Part shown: positions 27,695 through 37,471 of the stretch, piece after piece
How positions within the stretch are numbered: position 1 is the stretch's first letter
How the letters are laid out: each line of letters starts with the position of its first letter
Assembly (NCBI RefSeq): GCF_002860325.1
Contig: NZ_PKOJ01000002.1
Span: forward strand, 558,001-622,000
Source: Neptunicoccus cionae
GTDB lineage: Bacteria > Pseudomonadota > Alphaproteobacteria > Rhodobacterales > Rhodobacteraceae
Direction of reading: 5' to 3'
DNA length: 64,000 nucleotides
Translations under genes and position numbers: made by a program
Notes under the pieces: generated by a model
What the model was told of the DNA's origin: nothing
Database searches by the model: none
Seen by the model: the letters and a program-made list of their open reading frames with translations, nothing else

Positions 27695-29704
27695 TCAGGC
27701 GGCGATACGGGGCCGTCCCGATGCAATTGCGGTAAGTTCGGCCTCTACAAACACATCGCGCCCGTCGATCACCGCGTTGCGCACCTCCTGTTCGTGGTGC
27801 AGGCGGATGCCTTCCGCCCCGGCTTTGCGTGCAGCATCCATCGCAGTGTCGCCCAGACGGGTTTCCAGGGCAGACAGGGCGCGGGGCAGATCGTTGAAAT
27901 CCTGCGGCCCGTCAGTGAAATGCACACGGTAGCGGTTTTCCCCGATGCTGGTGATCAGTCCGGACGAACGCATGGACACTTGTCCCACAACAGCCCCGAT
28001 CGCATTGGCTACGCCTGCGTGTTCAGGCAGGATAACCGGTGTAGAGAGCCTGTCACCGACCGCGCCATAATAACTGTGGGCAGAAGCCCCGAGCCCGATT
28101 ACCGGCAGGTTCAACCCCACCTTCAACGCCACCAGACCGCGGTGCGCTTGGGTGCCGCGCCGTGTTAGCACATGGCGGGCCAGTTGTTCTGGCGGAAGGC
28201 CGAAATCCGTCTCCTCTTCGGCAAAAGCGGTTTCAAGGAGCGTGTCACAGGTCTGCTGGGTGAGTTGGTCAATGATACGGCGGGCCAGCTCCGCGCCGTC
28301 CGGTGCTATCCGTTGCCCTGCCCCGTTGCGCTGCCGCGAAAACAACTCCATTCCCTGCCGTGCGGCAGTTGCATCCCAACTGTCCAGAACTCCGGTCACA
28401 TGGGCTGCATCCGAAGGCGTTACTGCTGCGACCATGACCATTCCCCGCGCCACCAACCGGTCAAGTGCGGAGCCGTCCAGACGGTTTGCCAGCAGGCTGC
28501 CAATTTCCCAAGCCCGATCGCCGATCTTTTCCAGCAGGCGGGCTTCACGGGGATCAAGCCCTGCCGCAGTTTGCCCCGACAGACCCACCGGCACAACAAA
28601 ACGCCCGTCATGCTCGCCGACCCGGTCTTTTATGCACTGACGCTCCAGCGCCGCTGGCACTACGTCGGGATACTGAATCGCGGCCAGTGACAGTGGCAGC
28701 ACTCTACGGGGACCAAGTTGCAACCCGCCAGCCAGCCCTTCCCGCTGCAAATGAACCTCACTGTCTCCGCCAAGTCCGGTGGTACGCATGGCTACGGCTT
28801 CGACCATGGTGCGCAAACCGCCGACCCGCGCACCGTGGGGATCAATCATCGGGCGCCCGTCCCGCAACACAGCGACATCAGTTGTCGTACCGCCGATATC
28901 ACTGACAAGCGCGTCGGATTCCCCTGTCAGCCAGCGCGCGCCGACGATACTGGCCGCCGGACCGGAGAGGATGGTTTCTATCGGGCGCTCCCGCGCCATT
29001 TCCGCAGAGATCAATGCCCCGTCCCCCCGCACAACCATCATCGGGGCGGACACGCCGATCCCTTTAAGATAATCCTGCGTGGCGCCGATCAGATGGTCGA
29101 TCATCCCGATCAGCCGCGCGTTAAGCACTGCTGTCATGGCCCGTTTCGGCCCGCCGAGCTTTGCCGACAGTTCATGGGAACAGGTCGCAGGCAATCCGGT
29201 GCGGGCGCGGATCAGCTCCCGTGCGGCGATTTCATGGGCAGGGTTACGGGTCGCAAACTGGCTGGCAATGGCAAAGCCCGTGACCGTACCGTCGAGCCCC
29301 TCCAGCGCCTGTTCCAATGCACCAAAATCAAAGGGGGCAGCTTCGCTACCTGAATGATTATGCCCGCCGCTGATACGGATCACCGGATCGCCGCGCAGCG
29401 CCTCGTCCAATCCCTGACGGGCGACGTCTTTTTCGTCAAAGCCGATGAAGACCAGCGCAACCCGTGCACCCTGCCCTTCCACCAACGCGTTGGTGGCCAG
29501 TGTGGTGGACAGGGACGCCAGCGCGATTTCGGACGGGGCGACAGAAGCCGCATCGAGAACCGCCTGCACCGCTTTGCCGACACCTTCAGACAGGTCATGG
29601 CGGGTGGTCAGGGATTTGGCAGAGGCAATCACCTCATCCTCGCCACGGATCAGAACCGCATCTGTATAGGTTCCGCCTGTATCTACTCCGAGAAGAAGTG
29701 CCAT
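27695..29704 (-). CDS. Hydantoinase/oxoprolinase family protein (HyuA-like)
   Basis: 669 residues, ATP-dependent amidohydrolase alpha-subunit type. The N-terminal actin-like ATPase motif GVDTGGTYTDAVL and the second phosphate motif VSDIGGTTTDVAVL are clear. HyuA proteins hydrolyse hydantoins or oxoproline, usually with a HyuB subunit; no hyuB is next to it, so it may act alone or with a distant partner. A GGAGCGG site precedes the ATG at 29704. It ends one base from the Kef gene. Confidence 0.9.
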   Translation of the reverse strand: MALLLGVDTGGTYTDAVLIRGEDEVIASAKSLTTRHDLSEGVGKAVQAVLDAASVAPSEIALASLSTTLATNALVEGQGARVALVFIGFDEKDVARQGLDEALRGDPVIRISGGHNHSGSEAAPFDFGALEQALEGLDGTVTGFAIASQFATRNPAHEIAARELIRARTGLPATCSHELSAKLGGPKRAMTAVLNARLIGMIDHLIGATQDYLKGIGVSAPMMVVRGDGALISAEMARERPIETILSGPAASIVGARWLTGESDALVSDIGGTTTDVAVLRDGRPMIDPHGARVGGLRTMVEAVAMRTTGLGGDSEVHLQREGLAGGLQLGPRRVLPLSLAAIQYPDVVPAALERQCIKDRVGEHDGRFVVPVGLSGQTAAGLDPREARLLEKIGDRAWEIGSLLANRLDGSALDRLVARGMVMVAAVTPSDAAHVTGVLDSWDATAARQGMELFSRQRNGAGQRIAPDGAELARRIIDQLTQQTCDTLLETAFAEEETDFGLPPEQLARHVLTRRGTQAHRGLVALKVGLNLPVIGLGASAHSYYGAVGDRLSTPVILPEHAGVANAIGAVVGQVSMRSSGLITSIGENRYRVHFTDGPQDFNDLPRALSALETRLGDTAMDAARKAGAEGIRLHHEQEVRNAVIDGRDVFVEAELTAIASGRPRIAA

Positions 29705-29889
29705 CCTGTCCGCTCCTGCTATTCTGTCACGGGTTCTAGCCCGATGCCGCCGCCACGTCAGGACAAAAAGCGACCTGCCTTGCAGGTTTCCGGCATGTCG
29801 GGGCGACCTACGCCACGTCACGGGCAGCAGGGCTTCTCTGGGCAGCGGATTTGTCGCAAACTGCCCAAAACCCGAGTGGAGGAACCGCC

Positions 29890-30684
29890 ATGTACGAGCG
29901 TCTGGAAATCACCATCAAGGATCACGTGGCAGAAGTCATGTTGAACCGCCCCGAAAAGAAGAACGCACTTGATACGCCGTTCTTTGACGAACTCGCCGCA
30001 GCAGGGGAGGAACTGCAAGGCAACGCGGATGTGCGCGCCGTTGTGCTCTACGGGGCGGGCGGATGTTTCTGCGCCGGTATCGACACCAGCGCCCTGATGG
30101 AATTTTCCGCCAATATCGACGAAATCCGCAAGATGCTGGCCACCCCGCCGGAACACGGGCGCGGCAACCGGTTCCAGCGCCCGACAGTGGTCTGGCAGGA
30201 ACTGCAAGTACCCGTAATTGCAGCGGTAGAAGGTGTCGCTTTTGGCGGCGGTATTCAACTGGCGCTGGCTGCGGATTTCCGGTTTATGGCGCCGGATGCG
30301 AAAATGTCGATCATGGAAGCGAAATGGGGCCTCGTCCCCGATATGGGGATCACCCAATGCCTGCCCCAGCTGATGCGGGCCGATCAGGCAAAAGAACTGA
30401 TCATGACGGGCCGCGTGCTCGGGGCGGAAGAGGCACTGTCACTGGGGCTGGCCACATGGCTGGCAGATAATCCGCTGGAAAAGGCACGGGCCATGGCGGC
30501 GGAGCTGGCGGCGCGGTCGCCCGAAGCTGTACAGGGCAGCAAGGCGCTGGTGGATCAGGTGTGGTCCGCAGGGCGCGAGGGTCTGGCGCTGGAGGGGGAG
30601 TTGCAATCCAAGATCATCGGTTATCCGAACCAGATGGAAACCGTGATGTCACAAATGCAAAAACGCAGTCCGGTTTACAAATAA
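29890..30684 (+). CDS. Crotonase/enoyl-CoA hydratase family protein
   Basis: 264 residues of the crotonase fold. The oxyanion-hole segments are CFCAGIDTSALMEF and EGVAFGGGIQLALAAD, and an acidic residue in WGLVPDMG sits at one catalytic position. The first catalytic Glu of hydratases is not at the usual place in the early helix, so isomerase-type chemistry (dienoyl-CoA isomerase) is possible. GGAGGAA before the ATG sets the start. Divergent from the HyuA gene. Confidence 0.9.
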   Translation: MYERLEITIKDHVAEVMLNRPEKKNALDTPFFDELAAAGEELQGNADVRAVVLYGAGGCFCAGIDTSALMEFSANIDEIRKMLATPPEHGRGNRFQRPTVVWQELQVPVIAAVEGVAFGGGIQLALAADFRFMAPDAKMSIMEAKWGLVPDMGITQCLPQLMRADQAKELIMTGRVLGAEEALSLGLATWLADNPLEKARAMAAELAARSPEAVQGSKALVDQVWSAGREGLALEGELQSKIIGYPNQMETVMSQMQKRSPVYK

Positions 30685-30696
30685 ACCACATAACCG

Positions 30697-30724
30697 GATC
30701 AGGGGGCGGCGGCGCCCCGTGATC
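30697..30724. terminator. Hairpin between convergent crotonase and AsmA genes
   Basis: GATCA/TGATC and GGGGC/GCCCC pair around a 6-base loop with one mismatch. No T-run follows, so it is a weak intrinsic terminator at best. Confidence 0.45.
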
Positions 30725-30748
30725 ACCAATTGCAGCCCCGTTTCCGTA

Positions 30749-33088
30749 TCAGTCAAACAACTTGCGCAGGGCGTTCCCTACTTCGTTTTCCAACTTGTCC
30801 CGCGCCTGTTCTTCCAGCGATTTCGCTGCCGCATCGTCCTCTGCGTTGCGACGTTCCAGTTCCTTGCGCAGCTTTGCCTTTAGCGCCTCTTCGGGATCTT
30901 TCAGCTTTTCCTTCACCTCTTGCAGCTTTTCCTGCGCCCGCTGTACATCGGCGTTATCCTTCAGCTTTCCATCCAGCAACAGGTTCAGCAGCTTGTCCAG
31001 ATCGGGTCGGAATTTCAGGTTCTGCCAAGGGCCAGTGATCATCACAGGCACCGAAAACTCTGCATCTTCGGACAGGCGTGTCGGCGTCACCACATAATTC
31101 ATCGCCTGCCCGCCAATATCGACCGATCCCTTGCCAGCGGCGCGGAACAGCGGGCTGATTAGCGACAGATCCACATTCTGCAACACGCCCTGCTCCATCG
31201 AAAACGTGCCATCCAGACTGGTAAATTCAGTTGCGCCCTCAAACCCGCCAAAGGCTGATTTCAGATTGCGCATCATCGCCGCCAGATCAATGCCCTTGAT
31301 CGCGCCGTTTCCGAATTCGACCGAACCGTTCCCCGACAGAGAGGTCATGATCTGATGCACGCTCCCCCCTTGTGAACGCAGCGACAGTCTGGTGGTGCCG
31401 GTCCCGCGAAGGCGGTCCATATCAAGCAGTTGTGACAAAAGCGGTTCAAGTTCCACATCCCGCGCGGTTACATCCGTTTCAAACGCCACCGATGATCCGC
31501 CGCGCAGGGTGATGCGGCCCGATACCGCCCCGTCAAATATCCGCACATCCTGCAAATCAAGGGCAAGCAAGCCGTCCCGCAGCCGCGCATTTATCTGGGT
31601 TTTCCCCAATTGGCTGACCCCGAGATCTACGCTGGCAGCGCTCAGCGCCACGTCCGCATCAACCATGTCGAGCCCTTGCAGCTGGATCGGCTCTTTTGAC
31701 CAGCCTGAAGACGCGCTTGCACCGTTACCTGCGCCATCAGCGCCGACCGAAGCATCATCCGAGATGTAATCGGACAGATCCAGTTTTCCTGCGTTTAAGG
31801 TCGCCTCTACATACGGCGGGTTTTCCGGGCGGAAAGCGATTTCGCCCGCTACCACATTCTGGTCCAGCGTAATCTCGGCATTTTTCAAACGTGCCTTGCC
31901 GGAGGCCGCAATACGCAATTCCCCATCCAGTTTAGCCGTCTGGAATGTACCCTTTGGAGTGCCCGTTTCAACACTAGCCAGCCGCAACGCGCCGCGCAGG
32001 TCGGAAAACCGGGCCAGCGTCTGTCCCGACACCAGATTTGGTCTGGCCTGTCCGGCCCGCCCCTTGAAATCCAAATCGCCCATGCCTTGCAAAGACAGAA
32101 AGCTCTCTACGTCGAATTCGGGGGTCTCCAGCCAGCTGTCATTACCCGTCGCACTGAACCGCCCGGTCACCGGAACCTTGCCGTACATCCCTTTGAGAGC
32201 GGCTTCGCCGAATACACCGGCGCTTGAGAGAAGCAGCTTGCCCTCAAGAGACAGATCGGACAACGCGATGATCTGCTCTGGCGCCGCCAGACCAAAACGC
32301 ACGGCCGTTCCAGCCGGATCACTGACACCTGCCGTAAAAGTGGCATCTACAGTTGGAAATCCGCCGCCAAGGCCTGCCTTACCATCAAAGTTCACCGTAT
32401 CCCCGCCCAATTTCAGGGTGCCGGAAACCGTCGAGATACCGTCTTCCATCAGTGCAGGCCAATCCCCGAGAACCGCCATCACGTCGCCATCAAAGCCGTT
32501 CAGATTGCCTGAAACATCGATCCGCGCCGTAGTTTTTCCCTTGGGCAGCGACACTGTGCCGTTTATCCCGCTTAACGCGTGGCTGGTGCCCGTGCTGTGA
32601 TCGCGAAAATGCACATCTCCGTTTACGATACGTCCCAGTTCGAGCGAGGGCTGCGCACTGCCGGATTGCGCCTGTGTCTCATCAGCCGCCTGCTCCGTCG
32701 AAGCGCCCGACAAATCCCAGTTCGCCCGCCCTGTTTCATCCCGTTCCAGATACACCACCGGAGAGAGGAGTTCGAAAGTTTCCACCTCCACGTTACCGCC
32801 AATCAGTGCCGATAGGTTCACACCTACTGTTGCACCCTTCGCCGAAATCATCAGCGGCTCGCTTGCCCAGTCTGCGTTGGAAACGGTAATCGCGCCGGTT
32901 TTCACCCCGAGTGTCGGAAAAAGGGTCGGGCTGAAATCCCCCGAGAGGGTAAGTTTCCGGCCTGTTTGCCGCTCCAGCTGATCAGAGGCCAGCTGCCCGA
33001 TCCTGTCTGTAGGCAGGAGGAACAACAGCCCTACTGCAACGACAACACATGCGACCAGCGCAACAGCAATCCGGATCAACAAACGCAT
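30749..33088 (-). CDS. AsmA family protein
   Basis: 779 residues, an inner-membrane-anchored periplasmic protein of the AsmA/TamB-like group involved in lipid transfer to the outer membrane. One N-terminal membrane helix (RIAVALVACVVVAVGLLFLL) is followed by long beta-strand repeats with the typical Gly-rich AsmA segments, a conserved C-terminal region, and a charged coiled-coil tail with many Lys/Glu (about residues 705–770). GGGGG at the right distance supports the ATG at 33088, though a GTG lies one codon upstream. Confidence 0.92.
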   Translation of the reverse strand: MRLLIRIAVALVACVVVAVGLLFLLPTDRIGQLASDQLERQTGRKLTLSGDFSPTLFPTLGVKTGAITVSNADWASEPLMISAKGATVGVNLSALIGGNVEVETFELLSPVVYLERDETGRANWDLSGASTEQAADETQAQSGSAQPSLELGRIVNGDVHFRDHSTGTSHALSGINGTVSLPKGKTTARIDVSGNLNGFDGDVMAVLGDWPALMEDGISTVSGTLKLGGDTVNFDGKAGLGGGFPTVDATFTAGVSDPAGTAVRFGLAAPEQIIALSDLSLEGKLLLSSAGVFGEAALKGMYGKVPVTGRFSATGNDSWLETPEFDVESFLSLQGMGDLDFKGRAGQARPNLVSGQTLARFSDLRGALRLASVETGTPKGTFQTAKLDGELRIAASGKARLKNAEITLDQNVVAGEIAFRPENPPYVEATLNAGKLDLSDYISDDASVGADGAGNGASASSGWSKEPIQLQGLDMVDADVALSAASVDLGVSQLGKTQINARLRDGLLALDLQDVRIFDGAVSGRITLRGGSSVAFETDVTARDVELEPLLSQLLDMDRLRGTGTTRLSLRSQGGSVHQIMTSLSGNGSVEFGNGAIKGIDLAAMMRNLKSAFGGFEGATEFTSLDGTFSMEQGVLQNVDLSLISPLFRAAGKGSVDIGGQAMNYVVTPTRLSEDAEFSVPVMITGPWQNLKFRPDLDKLLNLLLDGKLKDNADVQRAQEKLQEVKEKLKDPEEALKAKLRKELERRNAEDDAAAKSLEEQARDKLENEVGNALRKLFD

Positions 33089-33260
33089 CACAACCCCCGT
33101 AAAGACTTAACCAATATGAAGCCTGTCTAGCAGTCTTGGCAAGCGGCAGACAGTGCGATTTGCTGCCAAACACACACGGACTTCAGCGAAATGTCACGTC
33201 GCAGAGAAGTTGCACAAGAAACGGGTCGCGCGGCGTTCCCGATTGCGCCATAGAAACCCA

Positions 33261-34190
33261 ATGAAAAAAATTGCACACCGTATGAACCTGCTGGAATGGT
33301 CAATGCTTGTCGGACTGTCGATCGTCTGGGGCGGCTCGTTCTTCTTTGCCGCCGTCGCCATCGCCGAGCTTCCGGCCATGACTATCGCATTCATCCGCGT
33401 TTCTGGCGGCGCTATTATCCTGTTGCTGGCGCTACGTCTGTTAGGGATCCGTCTGCCCAGCAGCAAAACGGTTTGGCTGGCCTTTCTTGGCATGGGGCTG
33501 ATGAACAATGCGATCCCCTTCAGTCTGATCTTCTGGGCACAGAGCGAACTGGCCAGCGGGGTGGCCTCTATCCTGAATGCGATGACGCCGATCTTCACTG
33601 TGATTGCAGCACATTTTCTAACTGATGACGAACACCTGTCAGCGGGACGGATTACGGGCGTCCTGCTCGGCTTTCTGGGGGTATTTATCCTGATGGGCGG
33701 CAATAGCGGAGAGAGCGGCGCGATCCTGCCCCATATCGCCGTGCTCGGCGCGGGGGTATCTTATGCGCTAGCATCGATTTTTGGTAAACGGTTCGGGCGG
33801 CTCGGCGTGCCACCACTCGCTACAGCCACAGGTCAGGTCTGTGCGTCGAGCCTGCTGCTATTGCCGGTGGTGCTGTTCGTGGACCAACCCTGGTCCTACG
33901 GCTGGCCCTCGGGCGGAACGCTCTGGGCTTTGGCGGGGTTGGTGGTACTGTCAACGGCGGTCGGGTATTTCCTCTACTTCCGCATCCTGTCCACCGCAGG
34001 GGCCACCAACCTAGCGCTGGTTACATTCCTTATCCCGCCAAGCGCGATCCTGTTGGGCGTGCTGGTTTTGAACGAGTCCCTTGGCTGGAACCACATCGCT
34101 GGAATGGCCGTCATCGGGGTAGGTCTGGCCGCCATTGACGGCCGGGTTTTCAGGATTTTTACAAGGAAGCGGAGACGCCCCGCGCCTTAA
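33261..34190 (+). CDS. EamA/DMT-family transporter
   Basis: 309 residues with ten helices in two EamA repeats; the first has GLSIVWGGSFFFAAVAIAEL, the second begins HIAVLGAGVSYALASIFGKR. Drug/metabolite exporters of this kind carry amino acids or amphiphiles; the substrate is unknown. Its last codons overlap the 3' end of the convergent mipZ by 4 bases. Confidence 0.9.
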   Translation: MKKIAHRMNLLEWSMLVGLSIVWGGSFFFAAVAIAELPAMTIAFIRVSGGAIILLLALRLLGIRLPSSKTVWLAFLGMGLMNNAIPFSLIFWAQSELASGVASILNAMTPIFTVIAAHFLTDDEHLSAGRITGVLLGFLGVFILMGGNSGESGAILPHIAVLGAGVSYALASIFGKRFGRLGVPPLATATGQVCASSLLLLPVVLFVDQPWSYGWPSGGTLWALAGLVVLSTAVGYFLYFRILSTAGATNLALVTFLIPPSAILLGVLVLNESLGWNHIAGMAVIGVGLAAIDGRVFRIFTRKRRRPAP

Positions 34191-34996
34191 AAATCTACCT
34201 CGACATCGGGCAGTTTCAACTCTGCCACCAGATCGCGGACTTCCTGACGGGCGGCCACGTTCGAAATATTCAAAGAACCGCCGCCCACATCCTTGATGTC
34301 AAGAAGGGTCAGCCCGTGGGGGAACAATTCGCGGAACACAACACGGTCCGAAAAGCCCGGAGCCAGCCGGAATCCGATCCGCCGCGACAGGTCTTTCAGC
34401 GCCGCGCCAACCTTGCGCTTGTTGTGCATGTTCTGCGCGCCCACGCGGTTGCGGGTCACAATCCAGTCAATCGGTTTTGCGCCGGTTTCAGCACGGGCCT
34501 TGCGCGCCTCCCAAACCATTTCGGAATAAACGCTCGGGCCGGTGACAGCATTGGTTTCGGGATCAATTTTCGCCAGCAGGTCAAAATCGATGAAACTGTC
34601 ATTCATCGGGGTGACGAGTGTATCGGCCATTGCATGGGCCAGTTCCGCCAGTGCCGAATGGGAACCGGCACAATCGACAACAATGAAATCGTTATCTTCA
34701 TCCAGAAGGAGAATCGCCTTCTGGAAGGCCACAAGATTCGCCTCGTCGCCCGGCTCCAAACCGAGCTCCTCGGCGGTTTTCATCTCTGCAAGCTGGGGTA
34801 GCGGAAGGGGGATTTCATTTTTCCGCACATATTCGCGGCGGTTTTCCACGTAATGGCCAAGTGTGCGCTGACGCAAATCCAGATCGACGACGCCGACCTT
34901 GAAACCGCTGCGCAACAGGGCGGTTAGAACATGCATGGCTGTGGTCGATTTGCCAGAGCCGCCTTTTTCGTTTCCGAAGACGATAATATACGCCAT
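34187..34996 (-). CDS. mipZ: Division-plane positioning ATPase MipZ
   Basis: 269 residues. A ParA-type deviant Walker A motif lies at the N-terminus (GNEKGGSGKSTTAMHVLTAL), with a Walker B-like IVVDCAGSHSALAEL in the middle. MipZ forms a polar gradient on DNA with ParB and blocks FtsZ away from midcell in alphaproteobacteria lacking MinCD. AGGGGACACC gives a good ribosome site. Length and sequence fit MipZ rather than chromosomal ParA, which is usually shorter on the C-terminal side. Confidence 0.93.
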   Translation of the reverse strand: MAYIIVFGNEKGGSGKSTTAMHVLTALLRSGFKVGVVDLDLRQRTLGHYVENRREYVRKNEIPLPLPQLAEMKTAEELGLEPGDEANLVAFQKAILLLDEDNDFIVVDCAGSHSALAELAHAMADTLVTPMNDSFIDFDLLAKIDPETNAVTGPSVYSEMVWEARKARAETGAKPIDWIVTRNRVGAQNMHNKRKVGAALKDLSRRIGFRLAPGFSDRVVFRELFPHGLTLLDIKDVGGGSLNISNVAARQEVRDLVAELKLPDVEVDF

Positions 34997-35179
34997 TGGT
35001 GTCCCCTGCCCTGATTATTGTAGAGAGATATGTTGTGTGGGCTTAGCGCGCACTATGGAGCATGGATTATGCGAATACAATATTGTTTCCAATACAGTAA
35101 CGCAGCTCTGTTGCGCAAATGCGGCCCCCGCAACACATAAACCACACTTGCCGCGCTCCGGAACAGGACGGCAGAATCA

Positions 35180-35209
35180 AAAACGCCGCCCCGAATGGAG
35201 CGGCGTTTT
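35180..35209 (-). terminator. Terminator of rpmE
   Basis: Read on the minus strand: AAAACGCCGC pairs with GCGGCGTTTT around a 10-base loop, ending in T's. It lies about 20 bases after the rpmE stop. Confidence 0.85.
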
Positions 35210-35230
35210 CGAAAATAAAACCGGAGTGGA

Positions 35231-35452
35231 TTAGAATCCCAGACCTTCGTATTTCTTTTTGAACTTGGAAACGCGACCGCCGGCATCCATCAGCTTCTGG
35301 TTCCCGCCAGTCCAGGCCGGGTGTACGGACGGATCAATATCCAGAACCAGTGTGGACCCTTCTTCACCATAGGTGGAACGGGTTTTGTATGTTGTACCGT
35401 CGGTCAGTTTGACCTCGATCATGTGGTATTCGGGGTGCAGGTCTTTTTTCAT
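35231..35452 (-). CDS. rpmE: 50S ribosomal protein L31
   Basis: 73 residues from the ATG at 35452 ([19 protein letters not shown]). It has the L31 signature [17 protein letters not shown] and no Cys residues, so it is the zinc-free type found in this group. A further upstream open stretch to 35509 is not part of the family. Confidence 0.95.
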   Translation of the reverse strand: MKKDLHPEYHMIEVKLTDGTTYKTRSTYGEEGSTLVLDIDPSVHPAWTGGNQKLMDAGGRVSKFKKKYEGLGF

Positions 35453-35622
35453 GTCTAAGCTCCAGAGTGCAGGACTGATCCGATTGCGGCCACCGTTCAG
35501 GCTTGGCAAGAGGCTCCGGTAACCGGTCGCCCTGCGTGAATTACAGAAACCGGCGTATAGACCAGAAAAAGCGATCGGGCAAGCAGTTATCTTACCCTTG
35601 CTGGCATAGCGCCTCGGGCAGA

Positions 35623-36576
35623 TTAACCGCCTGCCGTTCCCTGCATCCGGGACAGGCGTAAAGCCCGCAGATCTTCTGCCGTATGCGGACGTTCGAACAC
35701 GCGGGCAATTTCAAAATCCTTCTCTGCCTGCGACTTGTCCCGGTGATCGATGAAACACAAGGTTGCCCCTGCGCACCACAGGCTGAGGAACCAGACAAAA
35801 CCGGCAATCGGGAACAGCACCAGCAAGGCAATCATCAGATAGGAGGACATCGTGGTCGGCGCAGTCAGCTCTTCAAGAGTGGTGACCTGCATCAAAGACA
35901 ACCCGTCAAACACCGGCATCGTCAGCAGCACAAACCCGTAAACCAGCACCATTCCGGTAACAATCGTACCCGCCACCAGCATCAGCAGGAACATCCGCAA
36001 CGCCCCTGCCCCGAAGCCCCAGAAAATTTCGTAATTTCGGGCTTTCGGGCTGCACGCCGCCGCATTCGCTGCCATCGGCACCGCAAGGGAGGCATAGGCA
36101 ATTTGCGACAGAATTTGCGTAACCGTCGTGTAAGTATATACCGACGGGCGCGACAGGGAGCTCTGAAGCTCTGCCATAGCAACCGGATCGCCGGTGGTCA
36201 CAGCCGCAACTGCCATGTCAAAGTCGAAAATCCCCATCTGGGAAGCCACATAGAAGGCGCCAAGGGAAAGCGCGCCCACCATGGTGTTGAAGATCGCGAA
36301 AAATCTGAAGAATTTGAAGGATCGCAGGAACAGTTTACCCAAATCGGTCGGCGTGACCTCATCCGCTACAATCAGGCCGGATCGCACATTCACAAACAGC
36401 ATGAACACCATCAACGTGCCAGCGCCGAACCCCAGCAGGATCAGGAAGAGGATCGGGCTTTCAGCGAAAAAGCTGAAAACCGCATATAAAATAGCCGCCA
36501 GCAACGCCCAACAGGGCAAGGCCCGCCAGAAAATTGACAGGGACAGTGCAAAGGTGCGCATCAGGAAGGAAAGCAT
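35623..36576 (-). CDS. Hypothetical multi-pass membrane protein
   Basis: 317 residues with about six hydrophobic helices grouped as two N-terminal ([39 protein letters not shown]) and four later. The C-terminus is soluble and charged ([20 protein letters not shown]). I recognise no family. AAGGATAAACGGC sets the ATG at 36576. It lies between rpmE and rplS on the same strand, with about 170–185 bases on either side. Confidence 0.72.
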   Translation of the reverse strand: MLSFLMRTFALSLSIFWRALPCWALLAAILYAVFSFFAESPILFLILLGFGAGTLMVFMLFVNVRSGLIVADEVTPTDLGKLFLRSFKFFRFFAIFNTMVGALSLGAFYVASQMGIFDFDMAVAAVTTGDPVAMAELQSSLSRPSVYTYTTVTQILSQIAYASLAVPMAANAAACSPKARNYEIFWGFGAGALRMFLLMLVAGTIVTGMVLVYGFVLLTMPVFDGLSLMQVTTLEELTAPTTMSSYLMIALLVLFPIAGFVWFLSLWCAGATLCFIDHRDKSQAEKDFEIARVFERPHTAEDLRALRLSRMQGTAGG

Positions 36577-36713
36577 GCCGTTTATCCTTAAATCCAAATC
36601 TACCCGTCCCGTGTGACACAGGAATATGGCGGGATTTTGGAAACAACGGCGCGGGTTTGGGAAAAGTTGAAGCAGCGCGGACACAAACCGGCTTTGTTTG
36701 GTCCCCTAATACG

Positions 36714-36739
36714 AAAAGAGCGGCCCCAGGGGCCGCTCT
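36714..36739 (-). terminator. Terminator of rplS
   Basis: On the minus strand AGAGCGGCCC pairs with GGGCCGCTCT, followed by TTTTCG, about 20 bases after the rplS stop. Confidence 0.88.
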
Positions 36740-36760
36740 GATACTCGGGTAAAAGCGCTC

Positions 36761-37144
36761 TTACGCTTTTGCACCACCCAGCGGGCGGTAGTTTGTTTTT
36801 TCCGCGATACGTGCGGATTTACCGCGACGGGCGCGCAGGTAGTAGAGTTTCGCGCGACGCACACGGCCACGACGGACAACTGTGATGCTGTCGATGTTGG
36901 TGGAGTGCAGCGGGAACACACGCTCTACGCCTTCACCGAAAGAAATCTTGCGCACTGTGAATGCAGCGGCGATACCGGAGCCGCCTTTACGTGCGATGCA
37001 GACACCTTCGTAGTTCTGTACGCGGGAGCGGGTGCCCTCGGTCACTTTGTAGCCTACGCGGATGGTGTCACCTGCTTTGAAGTCAGGGATGTCTTTGCCG
37101 AGTTCGGCAATTTGTTCAGCTTCGAGCTGTTCGATGATGTTCAT
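36761..37144 (-). CDS. rplS: 50S ribosomal protein L19
   Basis: 127 residues with the family start [20 protein letters not shown] and signature [13 protein letters not shown], then [19 protein letters not shown]. Last gene of the rimM–trmD–rplS string; about 330 bases lie between it and trmD. Confidence 0.97.
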   Translation of the reverse strand: MNIIEQLEAEQIAELGKDIPDFKAGDTIRVGYKVTEGTRSRVQNYEGVCIARKGGSGIAAAFTVRKISFGEGVERVFPLHSTNIDSITVVRRGRVRRAKLYYLRARRGKSARIAEKTNYRPLGGAKA

Positions 37145-37471
37145 CGTAATGATCCTTTATGCCCGCCATTGTCTGGCGAAGTTTGATGCCTGTCCCATAG
37201 CTCTTGGTCTTCTTCCGGGTCCACCGCAGTGCCCGCCAGAGATAGGAGTGACGTTCCTTATGAGTGTGGTCCTTGCCGTTTCCTGCAAGTGGCGGGCCGG
37301 ATTGCGGGAAGAACCACAAGAGGCATCGCGACTCAAAACGGGGCAGAGCACGGGGTCGTATAGGGCGCTTGGGGCTGTGATGCAAGGGTTTTGCAGGGCT
37401 GGGCAGGACCGGGGCATGAGTATTTGGGGAACATTGAAACCTGCCGGTCAAAGCAGCTTTGCCGCGGTACT
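37145..37471 (-). other. trmD–rplS intergenic region, no gene found
   Basis: 327 bases without a convincing coding frame (one overlapping frame on the minus strand lacks homology). This is long for an intra-operon gap; it may hold a separate rplS promoter or leader, but I see no clear hairpin or promoter consensus. Confidence 0.4.
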
